From positions 310,001 to 374,000 of the forward strand of contig NZ_BMIM01000002.1 in assembly GCF_014642275.1 (NCBI RefSeq): DNA of 64,000 bases. Reading direction: 5' to 3'. Origin of the DNA: Flavobacterium lutivivi. Its GTDB lineage: Bacteria; Bacteroidota; Bacteroidia; Flavobacteriales; Flavobacteriaceae. The position numbers and the translations under genes were made by a program. Numbering within the stretch: the stretch's first letter is position 1; every line of letters begins with the position of its first letter. Below, in pieces: positions 26,361 through 36,134 of the stretch. Below the pieces are notes generated by a model. That model had not been told where the DNA came from. It worked only from the letters and a program-made list of their open reading frames with translations, and did no database searches.

Positions 26361-28001
26361 TTAAAGATTGTCTATAATTTTATCTTTTGGGTACCGAACT
26401 TTGTAACTTATTCTCAGTTTTTTGGTTTCATTTGGGTTGAGTTTCAAATCCCAAGTGAGTATTCCAGTTTCTTTGTTTTCTTTGGCGTTGTTGCTTTCCA
26501 ATAATTCTATTTCGATGTCTTTATCAGTGCTTAACGGGTATTGATCTTTTAGCAACATATTCACCGTTTCTTTTTTGTTGTTTCTAACCGTAATGTCAAA
26601 CGTAAAAGTTTGTTCTTTTTTAGAAGATAAAAATTTGGTTCCCGATTTATCGACTACTTTTTCACGCTTGATAGAGATTTTTTTGTCTCTTCCCATGCTT
26701 AAATTCAGTGTATCCGATGTTTGATTGGTATTGATGTATGTTTTGCCAACATATAAACCTTCAAAAATAATATTGGCTTCGCCTGGCAATAAATTATACT
26801 TCGAGTAATCGTTGATTTCGGCTAATAAAAATGCTTCTTTTTCTACTCTTGGTGCAGCATAATATTTATAGGTTGCTGGTAGTTGAATGTCTTTCAACGC
26901 TACACTATGCGGTTTACTATTCGATAAAATATCATACGGAATGTCAATGTCAAAAGAAACGTTGAGTTGGTTTTCTTGGATTGTTGTATAATTTGAAATT
27001 GTAGATTTTTCTTTTTTTGAACCATATCCAACTACAACAACTTCATTTAATTCAGCTGAACTTTGGATTTGATTTAGCTTTTTATCGCCATTTCTAAAAG
27101 AACTACTAACATCATCAAACCCATAATCTAAATCTTGTTGATACCTCAAAAACCACGAACTCAAAATCGGTGCTTGATTATTTTGATTAGGATTTCCGGA
27201 TGATAACGTTAGGTTTACTTTTTTCCAATCAATTCCTGTCAATTGTGTTACTTGGGCTTTATACATCATGTTGATAGGCGAGTTCACATTATCGGCACGC
27301 AAATCATAAAACGGTTGCCACGAAGCATTATTAGTAATATAATTAATATCTAAATTTACTAATCCAGCGATTTCATTCATCACTTGAATAATCAATTTTC
27401 CTTTAGAATTTTTCTCCTCTTTTTGTGTATTGATTTCCAGTTTAGATTTTAACGCATTTAATTTTTGACCAAGCTTTGTTTCTTTTTCTTTTAGAGCAAC
27501 TATGTTATTATCCAGTTCTGTTCTTTTGGCTTTGTAGTAATCAACTAGTTTCATCAATTCGGTTACATTTAACCCCGAATTGGCTCCAGCTACGTTTTGA
27601 TTGGCATCAAGTAGTGTGATGGTTTGTTGATGCGAATAGGTTTCAATTTGTATTTTCTTGATTTCTTTTTCGGTCCAAGAAATGCTATCACGTACTTTTT
27701 TAATTACTGGATTGGTTTCGTCAATTTCATACTCCGAAATATAATTTTGTGTGAATTGAACCGATAGAACAGTAACGTTTTTTGGAGCACCAATTTGAAC
27801 GGTATTTTCATTCAAATAATCGGCTACGTTTTTAATTACAATCTCACTAGTTCCAGCAGGTAAATTGACCGAAGCAGTTTGCGATAATTCGGCAGCATTA
27901 AAGTAAACGGTTGCTGCTTTTACCTTTGCAGTGGTAAAAATTGGTTTCTGAGCAAATGTCATTGCAGAAATCAAAAAGGCAATGAGGACAAATTTTTTCA
28001 T
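26361..28001 (-). CDS. DUF4139 / mucoidy inhibitor MuiA family protein with TonB-box-like insert
   Basis: A 546-residue exported protein (signal peptide MKKFVLIAFLISAMTFAQ). An N-terminal DUF4140-like part (AATVYFNAAELSQTASVNLPAGTSEIVI) and a coiled-coil linker (about residues 105-200) precede the DUF4139 domain (LDINYITNNASWQPFYDLRA...KAQVTQLTGIDWKKVNLTLSSG). The C-terminus ends RISYKVRYPKDKII. Residues 318-327 read LNEVVVVGYG, a motif normally seen at the start of SusC-like TonB receptors, here in a loop in the middle of the protein. The function of the family is unknown. The gene ends at a terminator and is probably monocistronic. Confidence 0.9.
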   Translation of the reverse strand: MKKFVLIAFLISAMTFAQKPIFTTAKVKAATVYFNAAELSQTASVNLPAGTSEIVIKNVADYLNENTVQIGAPKNVTVLSVQFTQNYISEYEIDETNPVIKKVRDSISWTEKEIKKIQIETYSHQQTITLLDANQNVAGANSGLNVTELMKLVDYYKAKRTELDNNIVALKEKETKLGQKLNALKSKLEINTQKEEKNSKGKLIIQVMNEIAGLVNLDINYITNNASWQPFYDLRADNVNSPINMMYKAQVTQLTGIDWKKVNLTLSSGNPNQNNQAPILSSWFLRYQQDLDYGFDDVSSSFRNGDKKLNQIQSSAELNEVVVVGYGSKKEKSTISNYTTIQENQLNVSFDIDIPYDILSNSKPHSVALKDIQLPATYKYYAAPRVEKEAFLLAEINDYSKYNLLPGEANIIFEGLYVGKTYINTNQTSDTLNLSMGRDKKISIKREKVVDKSGTKFLSSKKEQTFTFDITVRNNKKETVNMLLKDQYPLSTDKDIEIELLESNNAKENKETGILTWDLKLNPNETKKLRISYKVRYPKDKIIDNL

Positions 28002-28068
28002 ATTGAGTAGAATTATATTCCTATATAGATATAAAATAACGAAAAAAGGTTGGGAAAAGTATCGAAAT

Positions 28069-28581
28069 TTATTTCAAGCCAGAGATAAGAGTTTCAATTT
28101 CAGCTTTTTGCGAAGCATATTTTTTTTGTAATTCGCCATCTTTTTCCATCCGATTATAATATTCTAATGCTTTGTTGGCAAAGAACTTTCTTTGATGAGG
28201 TTTTGCATCGGGAATTTGCGGAAAAATTTTATGAAATAACATTTCATAATAGGCTTGCCATTCGCGTTCGTTTCTATCTTGAGGGCAATCTTTGGAGGAT
28301 TTTTGGATAACATGCACCATTTCGTGAGCAATCAGATTGAGCATCAAAATGAACTCAAATTCAAAAGTGTTTTCTGGAATTCTGATGATTTGTGGATTTC
28401 CAATTTCGCCTTCGGTAGTCATTAAAATATAGTCGGGTTTTGCTTTTTCGCGCAGTTCAAAACCTTTTAAATTAGGGTTTTCCAAACCAAATTCTTTTAA
28501 GACAAATTGTGCTGCTTGAATAGTTTCCCCAAGTTCGTGGAAAGTTTCTATTTTTTCAAGTATTTCGGGATAAGGCTTCAT
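28069..28581 (-). CDS. Small HExxH metallopeptidase-like protein coupled to radA
   Basis: A 170-residue protein without a signal peptide. It has a zincin motif, LIAHEMVHVIQ (His86, Glu87, His90), followed after about 16 residues by EREWQAYYE, where Glu107 is a plausible third zinc ligand. This is the minimal layout of a small metallopeptidase. I cannot assign it to a named family. Its ATG overlaps the radA stop by one base (TAATG), so it is translationally coupled to radA and is the last gene of the minus-strand run that includes panC and panD. Confidence 0.75.
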   Translation of the reverse strand: MKPYPEILEKIETFHELGETIQAAQFVLKEFGLENPNLKGFELREKAKPDYILMTTEGEIGNPQIIRIPENTFEFEFILMLNLIAHEMVHVIQKSSKDCPQDRNEREWQAYYEMLFHKIFPQIPDAKPHQRKFFANKALEYYNRMEKDGELQKKYASQKAEIETLISGLK

Positions 28582-29942
28582 TACCCAAACAATTGTTCTA
28601 CAACTTCTTCAATTTTGCTAACCAACACTACTTTTATTAGCGAATCCTTGAGTGAAATTTTATTGTATTTGGAAACAAAAATGGTAGAAAAACCAAGTTT
28701 CTCAGCTTCTTGAATACGTTGTTCAACTCGGTTTACAGGTCGAATTTCACCAGATAACCCAACTTCGCCAGCAAAACAAACATCTTTGCCTACGGCAATA
28801 TCTTCATTCGATGAAAGAATAGCAGCTACAACGGCTAAGTCAATTGCAGGATCATCTACAGAAATTCCGCCAGTAACATTCAGGAAAACGTCTTTTGTTC
28901 CAAGTCGGAAACCTGCTCTTTTTTCGAGAACAGCCAGAATCATGTTCAATCTTTTAGCATTGTAACCCGTTGTGCTTCGTTGCGGCGTTCCATAAACTGC
29001 TGTAGAAACCAGTGCTTGAATTTCTATCATCAATGGTCGCATTCCTTCTAGTGTTGAGGCAATTGCCGTTCCCGAAAGTTCTTCTTCGCGATGCGAAATC
29101 AATATTTCTGACGGATTGGAAACTTCTCTCAATCCTGAGCCTTGCATTTCATAAATTCCGAGTTCGGCAGTTGAACCAAAACGGTTTTTTAAGCTTCGTA
29201 AAATTCTGTAAACATGATTTCTATCGCCTTCAAATTGCAAAACTGTATCGACCATGTGTTCCAAAATTTTTGGTCCAGCAATGTTTCCGTCTTTGGTAAT
29301 ATGTCCAATCAAAATCACAGGAACATTGGTTTCTTTGGCAAATTTTATCAATTCGGCAGTACATTCACGAATTTGAGAAATACTTCCTGCTGTAGATTCA
29401 ATATAATCTGTATGAAGTGTTTGAATAGAGTCGATAATGACAATATCGGGTTCGGTTTCAAGGATATGTCGAAAAATGTTTTGCGTTTTTGTTTCTGTCA
29501 GAATAAGACAGTTGTCGCTGTTTGGATTTATTCTTTCGGCACGCATTTTTATTTGCTTCTGACTTTCTTCGCCTGAAACATATAAGGTTTTAAAAGGTAA
29601 TTTTAATGAAATTTGGAGCAATAGCGTACTTTTTCCAATGCCAGGTTCACCGCCAAGAAGTATTAAAGAACCAGGAACAATTCCGCCACCAAGAACACGA
29701 TTTAATTCACCATCAGTCGAATCCATTCGAACTTCTTGAGTAGAATCAATTTCTTTAATTTTCAAAGGTTTTGAAACACGTTTTACTTCAGAAGTTGTAG
29801 GTTTCCAACTTGTTTTTTCTTCTTTTTGAATAATTTCTTCTGCAATGGTATTCCATTGTTTACAAGCATTGCATTGTCCTTGCCATTTTGAGTATTGTGT
29901 TCCACAATTTTGGCAAAAAAAAGTTGTTTTTAGTTTGGACAT
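28581..29942 (-). CDS. radA: DNA repair protein RadA
   Basis: A 453-residue RecA-like ATPase that promotes branch migration in recombinational repair. The N-terminal C4 zinc finger uses Cys10, Cys13, Cys24 and Cys27. Walker A GGEPGIGKST is at 97-106. The RadA-specific KNRFG motif is present, and a Lon-protease-like C-terminal domain ends the protein (DPAIDLAVVAAILSS...VCFAGEVGLSGEIRPV). The ATG at 29942 is chosen because the zinc finger begins ten residues later; the open frame continues upstream into the esterase-like gene but is not needed. It lies 7 nt after that gene's stop. Confidence 0.96.
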   Translation of the reverse strand: MSKLKTTFFCQNCGTQYSKWQGQCNACKQWNTIAEEIIQKEEKTSWKPTTSEVKRVSKPLKIKEIDSTQEVRMDSTDGELNRVLGGGIVPGSLILLGGEPGIGKSTLLLQISLKLPFKTLYVSGEESQKQIKMRAERINPNSDNCLILTETKTQNIFRHILETEPDIVIIDSIQTLHTDYIESTAGSISQIRECTAELIKFAKETNVPVILIGHITKDGNIAGPKILEHMVDTVLQFEGDRNHVYRILRSLKNRFGSTAELGIYEMQGSGLREVSNPSEILISHREEELSGTAIASTLEGMRPLMIEIQALVSTAVYGTPQRSTTGYNAKRLNMILAVLEKRAGFRLGTKDVFLNVTGGISVDDPAIDLAVVAAILSSNEDIAVGKDVCFAGEVGLSGEIRPVNRVEQRIQEAEKLGFSTIFVSKYNKISLKDSLIKVVLVSKIEEVVEQLFG

Positions 29943-29949
29943 AGTTTTT

Positions 29950-31212
29950 CTATTCCGATTTTTTTTCTTCTGTTGGTGTTTCTGTTGGCGTTTCAGCAGG
30001 AGCATCTGTAGGTACTTCTTCTACAGGAGTTTCTTGAACTTTTTCGCCTTTTTTTCCTTTTTTTGGTAATGAAGCTTTTAGTTCATCGGCTCTATTTATC
30101 ATCATGTCTTTAGTCAAATCACCAATTTCAGCAAGCTGAAAAGCACTCATGTAATAACGAACCGCTTTGGCATTATCACCTTTCATTTCATACATTAGAG
30201 CCATTTCATAATCATGGAGCATGGTTTTAGGGTAACTTTTTTCGGCTAATTGTGCTAATTCATCAAATTCGTTGTATGCTTTGTTTTTTAGTATTGCTGC
30301 TTCAATAGCCTTAAAATCATTGATTCTAATTTGAAGTTTTAGTCCAAATTGCTGTTCAAGAACCTCATATTTCTTTTTAAGATATTCTACATAACCGTAT
30401 TCTAATTTAACGATTTTGTCGTTGAACTCAGCAGTTGAAATAGGTTGATAAACAGAAAAAATTTGATATAAAGCACTTGGTATTGCGTGTAAAACCATTG
30501 AGTAGTGAGAAGTTCCTTTGAAATCTTCAAACAAATAATTCAATGTTGGCTTAGAAATTTTCTTAATTTCCTGATCCATTTGAATAGTTCTGTCGCGCAT
30601 TTTTTTCACATCGCCTTCTGCAATTGAATGGTAATAGAATAATGGTTTTTGTATTGCGGCAAGTCTTTCAGGAACTTGTTCTTCCATTCCTGTTGCTAAT
30701 TCTGGACTTAGGGAAATAAAAGCATTGAAAATTGGGGTATCTTTATACAGATAACAATTCATGAAAGCAGCGGTAACATCCAATCCGGCAGCAATCCTAA
30801 ATGGAGCCACGCGATAATTTTTTTGAATCGTTGGTATAAGTTCCATTCCTACGAATTCAAAGAAATCTTCACCTGTTTCAGTTGGTAAACCATTAGTTTC
30901 ATCTGTTTTGCAATCGGCTTCTCTTTCGTCATTTTTGTTTTGACTTATCCCCACAATGATTACTTCTGGTAAATCATCCCAATAGTAGCCATAACTCAAT
31001 GCGCCATTAAAAGCATCAAAAAGAAAATCTCCATCAAAGAGAAGTAACATTGGATAAGTTTGTGATTTGTTTTTGTCGTATGAAGGCGGAAGACCAATGA
31101 TTATCTCTCTATCACCTTTGAGTTTTTGTGAAGTGATAGTGTCAATAACCTTTTTTTGTGAAAACGAAATTTGGGAGCAAAAAATCAACAGTAATAACAG
31201 TAATTTTTTCAT
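29950..31212 (-). CDS. Esterase-like exported protein lacking the nucleophilic serine
   Basis: A 420-residue exported protein (signal peptide MKKLLLLLLIFCSQISFSQ) with an alpha/beta-hydrolase domain of the Fes/esterase D type: REIIIGLPPSYDKNK, PMLLLFDGD, EVIIVGIS. Where active members have the nucleophile elbow GHSxGG, this protein reads GLDVTAA (143-149), with Asp145 in place of serine. The following FNAFISLSPEL and the histidine region SHYSMVLHAIP (His236) are kept. A helical, TPR-like part and a low-complexity Pro/Glu/Thr tail (about 395-420) follow. Likely a pseudoenzyme or one with altered chemistry. Same strand as, and just upstream of, radA. Confidence 0.82.
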   Translation of the reverse strand: MKKLLLLLLIFCSQISFSQKKVIDTITSQKLKGDREIIIGLPPSYDKNKSQTYPMLLLFDGDFLFDAFNGALSYGYYWDDLPEVIIVGISQNKNDEREADCKTDETNGLPTETGEDFFEFVGMELIPTIQKNYRVAPFRIAAGLDVTAAFMNCYLYKDTPIFNAFISLSPELATGMEEQVPERLAAIQKPLFYYHSIAEGDVKKMRDRTIQMDQEIKKISKPTLNYLFEDFKGTSHYSMVLHAIPSALYQIFSVYQPISTAEFNDKIVKLEYGYVEYLKKKYEVLEQQFGLKLQIRINDFKAIEAAILKNKAYNEFDELAQLAEKSYPKTMLHDYEMALMYEMKGDNAKAVRYYMSAFQLAEIGDLTKDMMINRADELKASLPKKGKKGEKVQETPVEEVPTDAPAETPTETPTEEKKSE

Positions 31213-31272
31213 TTTGTGGTTTTTTGATTAATAGAAATTACGTTTTAAAAAAACGTTTACCAAGATAGTAAA

Positions 31273-32235
31273 TTATTTATTTCTATTTAAAATAGGCAAA
31301 AAGAAAAAAGATAAAGCTCCTAAAACTATCATTAATAATGTTTGCGAAATCCATACTAACCAGCCAAAAGCTGTGCCAGCAGTATCGGGAATTCCATAGA
31401 GTAGAAATATTTCGGCAACAAGTAATGGATAAGCTCCAAAACCACTATTTGTAAATCCAATTGCTAAACTGCCAAAAACGAATGCAATGATTACTGGACC
31501 AATGCCTATATTACTTGTTTCTTTTAGAGCAAAAATGGTTACATAGAACATTAGAAAATAGGTAAACCAAATAAAAAAGGAATGGAATAAAAACCACCAT
31601 TTATTTTTCATTTTCACGATACTCATCATTCCTTCGATAAGTCCAGATAATTTTTCTTTTAATAGTTGGATGATTTTCCAATTAGAATAAACCCAAATCA
31701 AAGCAAATGCGATTATACTTAACACAGCAAAAATTCCCAAAAAAATTAGTTTTTCAAATGGAATAATTTGCAAAATATAATTTTTTAAAACTTTGAATTG
31801 AACAAAAAACGAGACGATAACAAAAAGAAAAAATATCAATAAATCAATAATTCTCTCTGCTACTATTGTTCCAAAGGCTTTGTCAAAAGGAATGTCTTCA
31901 TATTTTTTTAAAACCAATGCTCTTGATATTTCACCAGAACGCGGAATGGTTAAATTCATAAAATAGGCGACACAAACCGCCATTAGATTATTCTTGAAAT
32001 GAGAATGATAACCTAATTGTTCAATAGAAAATTTCCAGCGATAGGCTCTTGAAAGAAACCCAAACAAAGCAATAAATAATGAAAGATATATGTAGAAATA
32101 ATCGGCATTTTTAAAGTAGCTTTTCATTTCTGCCAACTGCTCAGTAGAGAACTCATTGTATTTATAATAAACGAGATAACCTCCTAATAATAAAGGAAGT
32201 ATAATAGAAACCCATTTACTAATTTGCTTTTTCAA
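31273..32235 (-). CDS. Lysylphosphatidylglycerol synthase TM-region / UPF0104 family membrane protein
   Basis: A 320-residue polytopic inner-membrane protein with about eight hydrophobic segments. The motifs FLSRAYRWKFSIEQLGY, FMNLTIPRSGEISRALVLKKYEDIPFDKAFGTIVAERIIDLL and SLAIGFTNSGFGAYPLLVAEIFLLYGI are typical of the UPF0104/AglD-like family, whose members include flippase-like domains of MprF. There is no synthase domain, so lipid translocation is a guess. It starts 4 nt after the panD stop, so it belongs to the pan transcript. Confidence 0.87.
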   Translation of the reverse strand: MKKQISKWVSIILPLLLGGYLVYYKYNEFSTEQLAEMKSYFKNADYFYIYLSLFIALFGFLSRAYRWKFSIEQLGYHSHFKNNLMAVCVAYFMNLTIPRSGEISRALVLKKYEDIPFDKAFGTIVAERIIDLLIFFLFVIVSFFVQFKVLKNYILQIIPFEKLIFLGIFAVLSIIAFALIWVYSNWKIIQLLKEKLSGLIEGMMSIVKMKNKWWFLFHSFFIWFTYFLMFYVTIFALKETSNIGIGPVIIAFVFGSLAIGFTNSGFGAYPLLVAEIFLLYGIPDTAGTAFGWLVWISQTLLMIVLGALSFFFLPILNRNK

Positions 32236-32239
32236 ACTT

Positions 32240-32590
32240 TTAGGTCAATGAGTTATTTTCTTCGTTAGGGAAAACCAACCAAGGTTTAAAGGTTTTTGCT
32301 TTTTCAAAATCCATAATTGCATAGGACATAATAATGATAATGTCGCCTTTATGAACTTTGCGTGCTGCTGGACCATTCAAAGTAATTTCGCCAGAGTTTT
32401 TTGTTCCTTTAATAGCATAGGTTTCAAAGCGTTCACCATTATTGATGTTAACAATCGAAACTTTTTCTCCTTCGATGATGTTAGCAGCATCCATCAAAGT
32501 TTCATCAATAGTGATGCTTCCTATATAATTTAGGTCTGCACCAGTTACTTTTACTCTGTGAATTTTAGATTTTACAATTTGTATTTGCAT
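32240..32590 (-). CDS. panD: Aspartate 1-decarboxylase
   Basis: Pyruvoyl-dependent enzyme making beta-alanine from aspartate for pantothenate. The 116-residue proenzyme has the self-cleavage site at Gly24-Ser25 in NYIGSITID, plus Lys9/His11 (KSKIHR) and the [19 protein letters not shown] segment. Length is typical. It follows panC by 14 nt. panB is not in the window. Confidence 0.97.
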   Translation of the reverse strand: MQIQIVKSKIHRVKVTGADLNYIGSITIDETLMDAANIIEGEKVSIVNINNGERFETYAIKGTKNSGEITLNGPAARKVHKGDIIIIMSYAIMDFEKAKTFKPWLVFPNEENNSLT

Positions 32591-32604
32591 GTGGCAAAGG
32601 TAAA

Positions 32605-33450
32605 TTAATTAAATGAAATGGTATCTATCAGTCGAATATTGTTAACAAATACAGCTATAAAAGCACGGTATTTTTTGTTTTTGTTTTTTCGCTTGCATGA
32701 TACTAAAGTTTTTTCATCTGCAATTTCAAAATATTCCAAATCAAACATATTGGATTTGCTAAAAGTCTTTTTTACAAATTTTGAAACTTCATTAGCAGAT
32801 TTCGTGCCAAAATATTCTTTTGCTTTAATGAGTGTATTGTAAATTATTGAAGCTTCTTTTTTCTCTACATCATTAAGTCTAGCGTTACGAGAACTCATTG
32901 CTAAGCCATTTTTTTCTCTGAAAATAGGGCATCCAATAATTTCTACTTTAAGTTTTTCTTTTTCTACTAATTTCCTGATAATTTGCAATTGTTGAAAATC
33001 TTTTTCACCAAAATAAGCTTTGGTAGGTTTAACAATCTCGAATAATCTCTTAACAATAGTGCCAACACCATCAAAATGACCTGGTCTAAATTTTCCTTCC
33101 ATTTGATTTTCTAAACCATCAAAATCAAATTTCTTTGAAATCGTCTTTCCGTGATACATTTCTTCTACAGAAGGAGCAAAAATTAGAATAGAATCTGAAA
33201 CAGATTTTATTTTTTCTACGTCAGTTTCTAATGTTCGCGGATATTTTTTTAAATCTTCAGTATTGTTGAATTGAGTAGGATTTACAAAAATACTTATGAC
33301 AGTGAAATGATTATCTTTTATCGACTGTTTTAACAGCGATAAATGACCATCGTGTAATGCTCCCATTGTTGGCACAAAACCAATAGTTTTTTGAGTGTCA
33401 GAAATGGTTTTCAGACGATTTGATAATTCTGCTTCGGTAGTAAAAACCAT
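32605..33450 (-). CDS. panC: Pantothenate synthetase
   Basis: ATP-dependent condensation of pantoate with beta-alanine. The 281-residue product has the nucleotidyltransferase HIGH-type motif [14 protein letters not shown] (His33, His36), [25 protein letters not shown] and the MSSRNARL loop. The ATG at 33450 is chosen because it starts a normal family N-terminus; the extra upstream residues to 33504 would overlap a minus-strand promoter-like box, TAAGTTTG (33475-33482). First gene of the minus-strand run panC-panD-UPF0104-esterase-like-radA-HExxH. Confidence 0.96.
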   Translation of the reverse strand: MVFTTEAELSNRLKTISDTQKTIGFVPTMGALHDGHLSLLKQSIKDNHFTVISIFVNPTQFNNTEDLKKYPRTLETDVEKIKSVSDSILIFAPSVEEMYHGKTISKKFDFDGLENQMEGKFRPGHFDGVGTIVKRLFEIVKPTKAYFGEKDFQQLQIIRKLVEKEKLKVEIIGCPIFREKNGLAMSSRNARLNDVEKKEASIIYNTLIKAKEYFGTKSANEVSKFVKKTFSKSNMFDLEYFEIADEKTLVSCKRKNKNKKYRAFIAVFVNNIRLIDTISFN

Positions 33451-33474
33451 CACAAATAGATTAGTAATTCGGTG

Positions 33475-33482
33475 CAAACTTA
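33475..33482 (-). promoter_or_regulatory. Putative -7 promoter element of panC
   Basis: TAAGTTTG on the minus strand matches TAnnTTTG and is 24 nt upstream of the chosen start. Confidence 0.45.
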
Positions 33483-33513
33483 CTATTTTCGTAAATAACT
33501 GCATAAAATTTTG

Positions 33514-33521
33514 TACTTTTG
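33514..33521 (+). promoter_or_regulatory. Putative -7 promoter element of the starch-synthase-like gene
   Basis: TACTTTTG matches TAnnTTTG and lies 38 nt before the start at 33560, back-to-back with the panC promoter box. Confidence 0.5.
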
Positions 33522-33559
33522 CATGTTTTTTATTGCCAATAAATAAGTAAAAGTAGATT

Positions 33560-34366
33560 ATGGAAGATAAAAGGATATTGTATGTATCATCAGAAGTGGT
33601 ACCGTATCTGGCTGAAAATGAGGTTTCTTTAATGTCTTATGATGTTCCAAAAATGGTTAATGATCAAGGTGGTCAAATACGCATTTTTATGCCTCGTTAT
33701 GGCAATATTAATGAAAGAAGACATCAATTACACGAAGTGATTAGGCTTTCTGGAATGAATTTGGTAGTAAATGATTTAGACATGCCATTAATCATAAAAG
33801 TAGCATCTATTCCAAAAGAAAGAATACAAGTGTATTTTATTGATAACGATGAATATTTTAAAAGAAAAGCTACGTTTACTGATGAAGATGGAGTTTTGTA
33901 TCCAGATAATGATGAGCGAGCAATCTTTTTTGCAAAAGGAGTTGTAGAAACAGTTAAAAAACTTAATTGGGTTCCAGATATTATCCACGTTCATGGTTGG
34001 TTAGCATCTCTACTCCCAGTTTACATGAAGCATTATTATAAAAATGAGGCGTTATTTTCTGAAACAAAAATAGTTACCTCAGTTTATGGTCAATCATTTG
34101 AAGGTACACTAGATAAGGAAATGGTAAATAAAGTAAAATTTGATAACGTTCCACTAGACTCTATACAAGACCTATCGAATCCTGATTATGAAAATCTTTT
34201 GAAAGCAGCTGTTAATCATTCTGATGGTGTAATAATTGCATCAGAAAATGTTTCTTCAAGTTTAACAAAATTTATAGAATCATCTGACAAACCTTTTTTA
34301 CCTTTCGTCGCCAAAGAACAATTTGCTTCGGCATATACAGATTTTTATAAAAAATTGCTTTCTTAA
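33560..34366 (+). CDS. Truncated glycogen/starch-synthase-like (GT5 N-terminal half) protein
   Basis: A 268-residue protein corresponding only to the N-terminal Rossmann half of a GT5 glycogen synthase: [73 protein letters not shown]. The ADP-glucose-binding KTGGL loop that should follow the first strand is replaced by LAENEVSL (residues 17-24), and the whole C-terminal sugar-nucleotide domain is missing. It therefore cannot be a normal glycogen synthase. It ends 13 nt before the DUF4270 lipoprotein gene and is divergent from panC. A non-catalytic or regulatory role is inferred. Confidence 0.82.
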   Translation: MEDKRILYVSSEVVPYLAENEVSLMSYDVPKMVNDQGGQIRIFMPRYGNINERRHQLHEVIRLSGMNLVVNDLDMPLIIKVASIPKERIQVYFIDNDEYFKRKATFTDEDGVLYPDNDERAIFFAKGVVETVKKLNWVPDIIHVHGWLASLLPVYMKHYYKNEALFSETKIVTSVYGQSFEGTLDKEMVNKVKFDNVPLDSIQDLSNPDYENLLKAAVNHSDGVIIASENVSSSLTKFIESSDKPFLPFVAKEQFASAYTDFYKKLLS

Positions 34367-34379
34367 TAATTTAGAGTTT

Positions 34380-36122
34380 ATGCAGATTAAATCATTTTTT
34401 AAATACTTGCCTTTTGTATTACTTTTATCATTCATTTCGTGTGATAAAGATTTTAATGAAATTGGAACCGATATTGTTGGTGGTGATAATGATCACTACA
34501 ATATGACGAGATATACTGATGCCACCGTAAAAGCATATAATCAAAAAATAGGACCAGTTGCCACAAATAATCTTCCTATTAATCCATTAGGGATATATTC
34601 TAATCCAGGATTTGGAACGATGACTGCTAATTTTGTAACTCAATTAGAGTTATCGACTACAAGTCCTACTTTTAATAATACTGATACTGATAATTATCAA
34701 ACACTTCCTGTCGTTGATAGTGTGATTTTAAATATTCCTTATTTCAGCAGAGTTCTTGACACAGATGATGAAGGAAAAAAAACGTATCAATTAGACTCTA
34801 TTTATGGTCAAAATCAATCAAAATTTAAGTTAAGTGTTTATCGTTCAAATTATTTTTTGAGGGATTTAGATCCTGATCAACAGTTGGGAGAACAACAGTT
34901 GTTTTATAATGATAATACTGGAGTTGATGCAAATTATGACCCTATTGCTCTAAATAGTTCAGCAAATACAGCAGAAAACACTCAGTTTTTCTTTGACCCA
35001 AGAGAACACAAAACGACTATTACAGATGAAGAAGGAAATGTAGATGATACACGTTTTGCTCCATCAATGAGACTTCATTTAGACACAAATTATTTCAACC
35101 AAGCAATTATAAATGCACCTAGTAGCCAATTAGAGTCAAATGCTTTGTTTAAAAATTATTTTAGAGGATTATACTTCAAAGTAGAAAGTTTGGGCAATGA
35201 AGGAAACATGGCAATGATAAACTTCAAAGGAGGAACGATTACCATGTACTACAAAGAGGATAAAAAAACCACTACTGATAATGTTGATACCTTTACACGT
35301 GTTGATAAAACCTTGATGATGAAACTTTCTGGAAACACAGTTAGTCTTCAATCTTACAACGATGATTCAAATTATTCTGCTGGTGCAAATAACCCTAATG
35401 AAGCCGAAAAATTATATTTAAAAGGCGGGCAAGGTTCGGTAGCGGTAATTGATTTGTTCGGCTCAGTAGATACCAAAGGATATGAAGATAATCCAACCTA
35501 CAACGAAAATTTACCAATAAGTAATACAAATCCAAAGTATATTTTAACTGGGCCAAACGGTGTTTCAGATGAAATAGACGATATGAAATATAATGGTTGG
35601 ATGATTAATGAAGCAAACTTGACATTCTATGTAGATAAAACCTATATGTCTAACACAAAGACGATAGAACCTAATAGATTGTTTCTTTATGACATCACAA
35701 ACAATAAAGTTTTAATAGATTACACAGTTGATTTATCTACTAATAGTTCATACCCTAAATACGGTAAAGTAGTTCATAGCGGTATGCTTCTAAACGATGA
35801 CAATACCATTACAAAACAAATAAAAGATGAAGATGGCGTGATTACTAACAAAGGTGGAAAATATAAAATTAGATTAACCAATCACATCCGAAATTTAATA
35901 AACAAGGACTCTACCAATGTTAGACTAGGATTAGCTATTACAGAAAATATTAATACTGTAAGTTTTTCCAAAATTAAAACGCCTGTTTCTACTACAAATA
36001 AACTTCCTACTATGACAGTACTAAGTCCTCTTGGGACAGTATTGTATGGAACCAGTTCTAATGTGCCAGAAGCACAAAGACTGAAATTAGAAATATATTA
36101 TACCAAACCAAACCAAAATTAA
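34380..36122 (+). CDS. DUF4270 family lipoprotein
   Basis: A 580-residue exported lipoprotein; the ATG at 34380 opens the signal peptide [21 protein letters not shown]. The mature protein begins [16 protein letters not shown], the usual start of DUF4270, and carries the family segments [32 protein letters not shown]...GGTITMYY and [13 protein letters not shown]. The function of DUF4270 is unknown; it is widespread in Bacteroidota. It lies between the starch-synthase-like gene and glmS with gaps of 13 and 12 nt, so the three are probably one transcript. Confidence 0.9.
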   Translation: MQIKSFFKYLPFVLLLSFISCDKDFNEIGTDIVGGDNDHYNMTRYTDATVKAYNQKIGPVATNNLPINPLGIYSNPGFGTMTANFVTQLELSTTSPTFNNTDTDNYQTLPVVDSVILNIPYFSRVLDTDDEGKKTYQLDSIYGQNQSKFKLSVYRSNYFLRDLDPDQQLGEQQLFYNDNTGVDANYDPIALNSSANTAENTQFFFDPREHKTTITDEEGNVDDTRFAPSMRLHLDTNYFNQAIINAPSSQLESNALFKNYFRGLYFKVESLGNEGNMAMINFKGGTITMYYKEDKKTTTDNVDTFTRVDKTLMMKLSGNTVSLQSYNDDSNYSAGANNPNEAEKLYLKGGQGSVAVIDLFGSVDTKGYEDNPTYNENLPISNTNPKYILTGPNGVSDEIDDMKYNGWMINEANLTFYVDKTYMSNTKTIEPNRLFLYDITNNKVLIDYTVDLSTNSSYPKYGKVVHSGMLLNDDNTITKQIKDEDGVITNKGGKYKIRLTNHIRNLINKDSTNVRLGLAITENINTVSFSKIKTPVSTTNKLPTMTVLSPLGTVLYGTSSNVPEAQRLKLEIYYTKPNQN

Positions 36123-36134
36123 AAAACTAAAATT

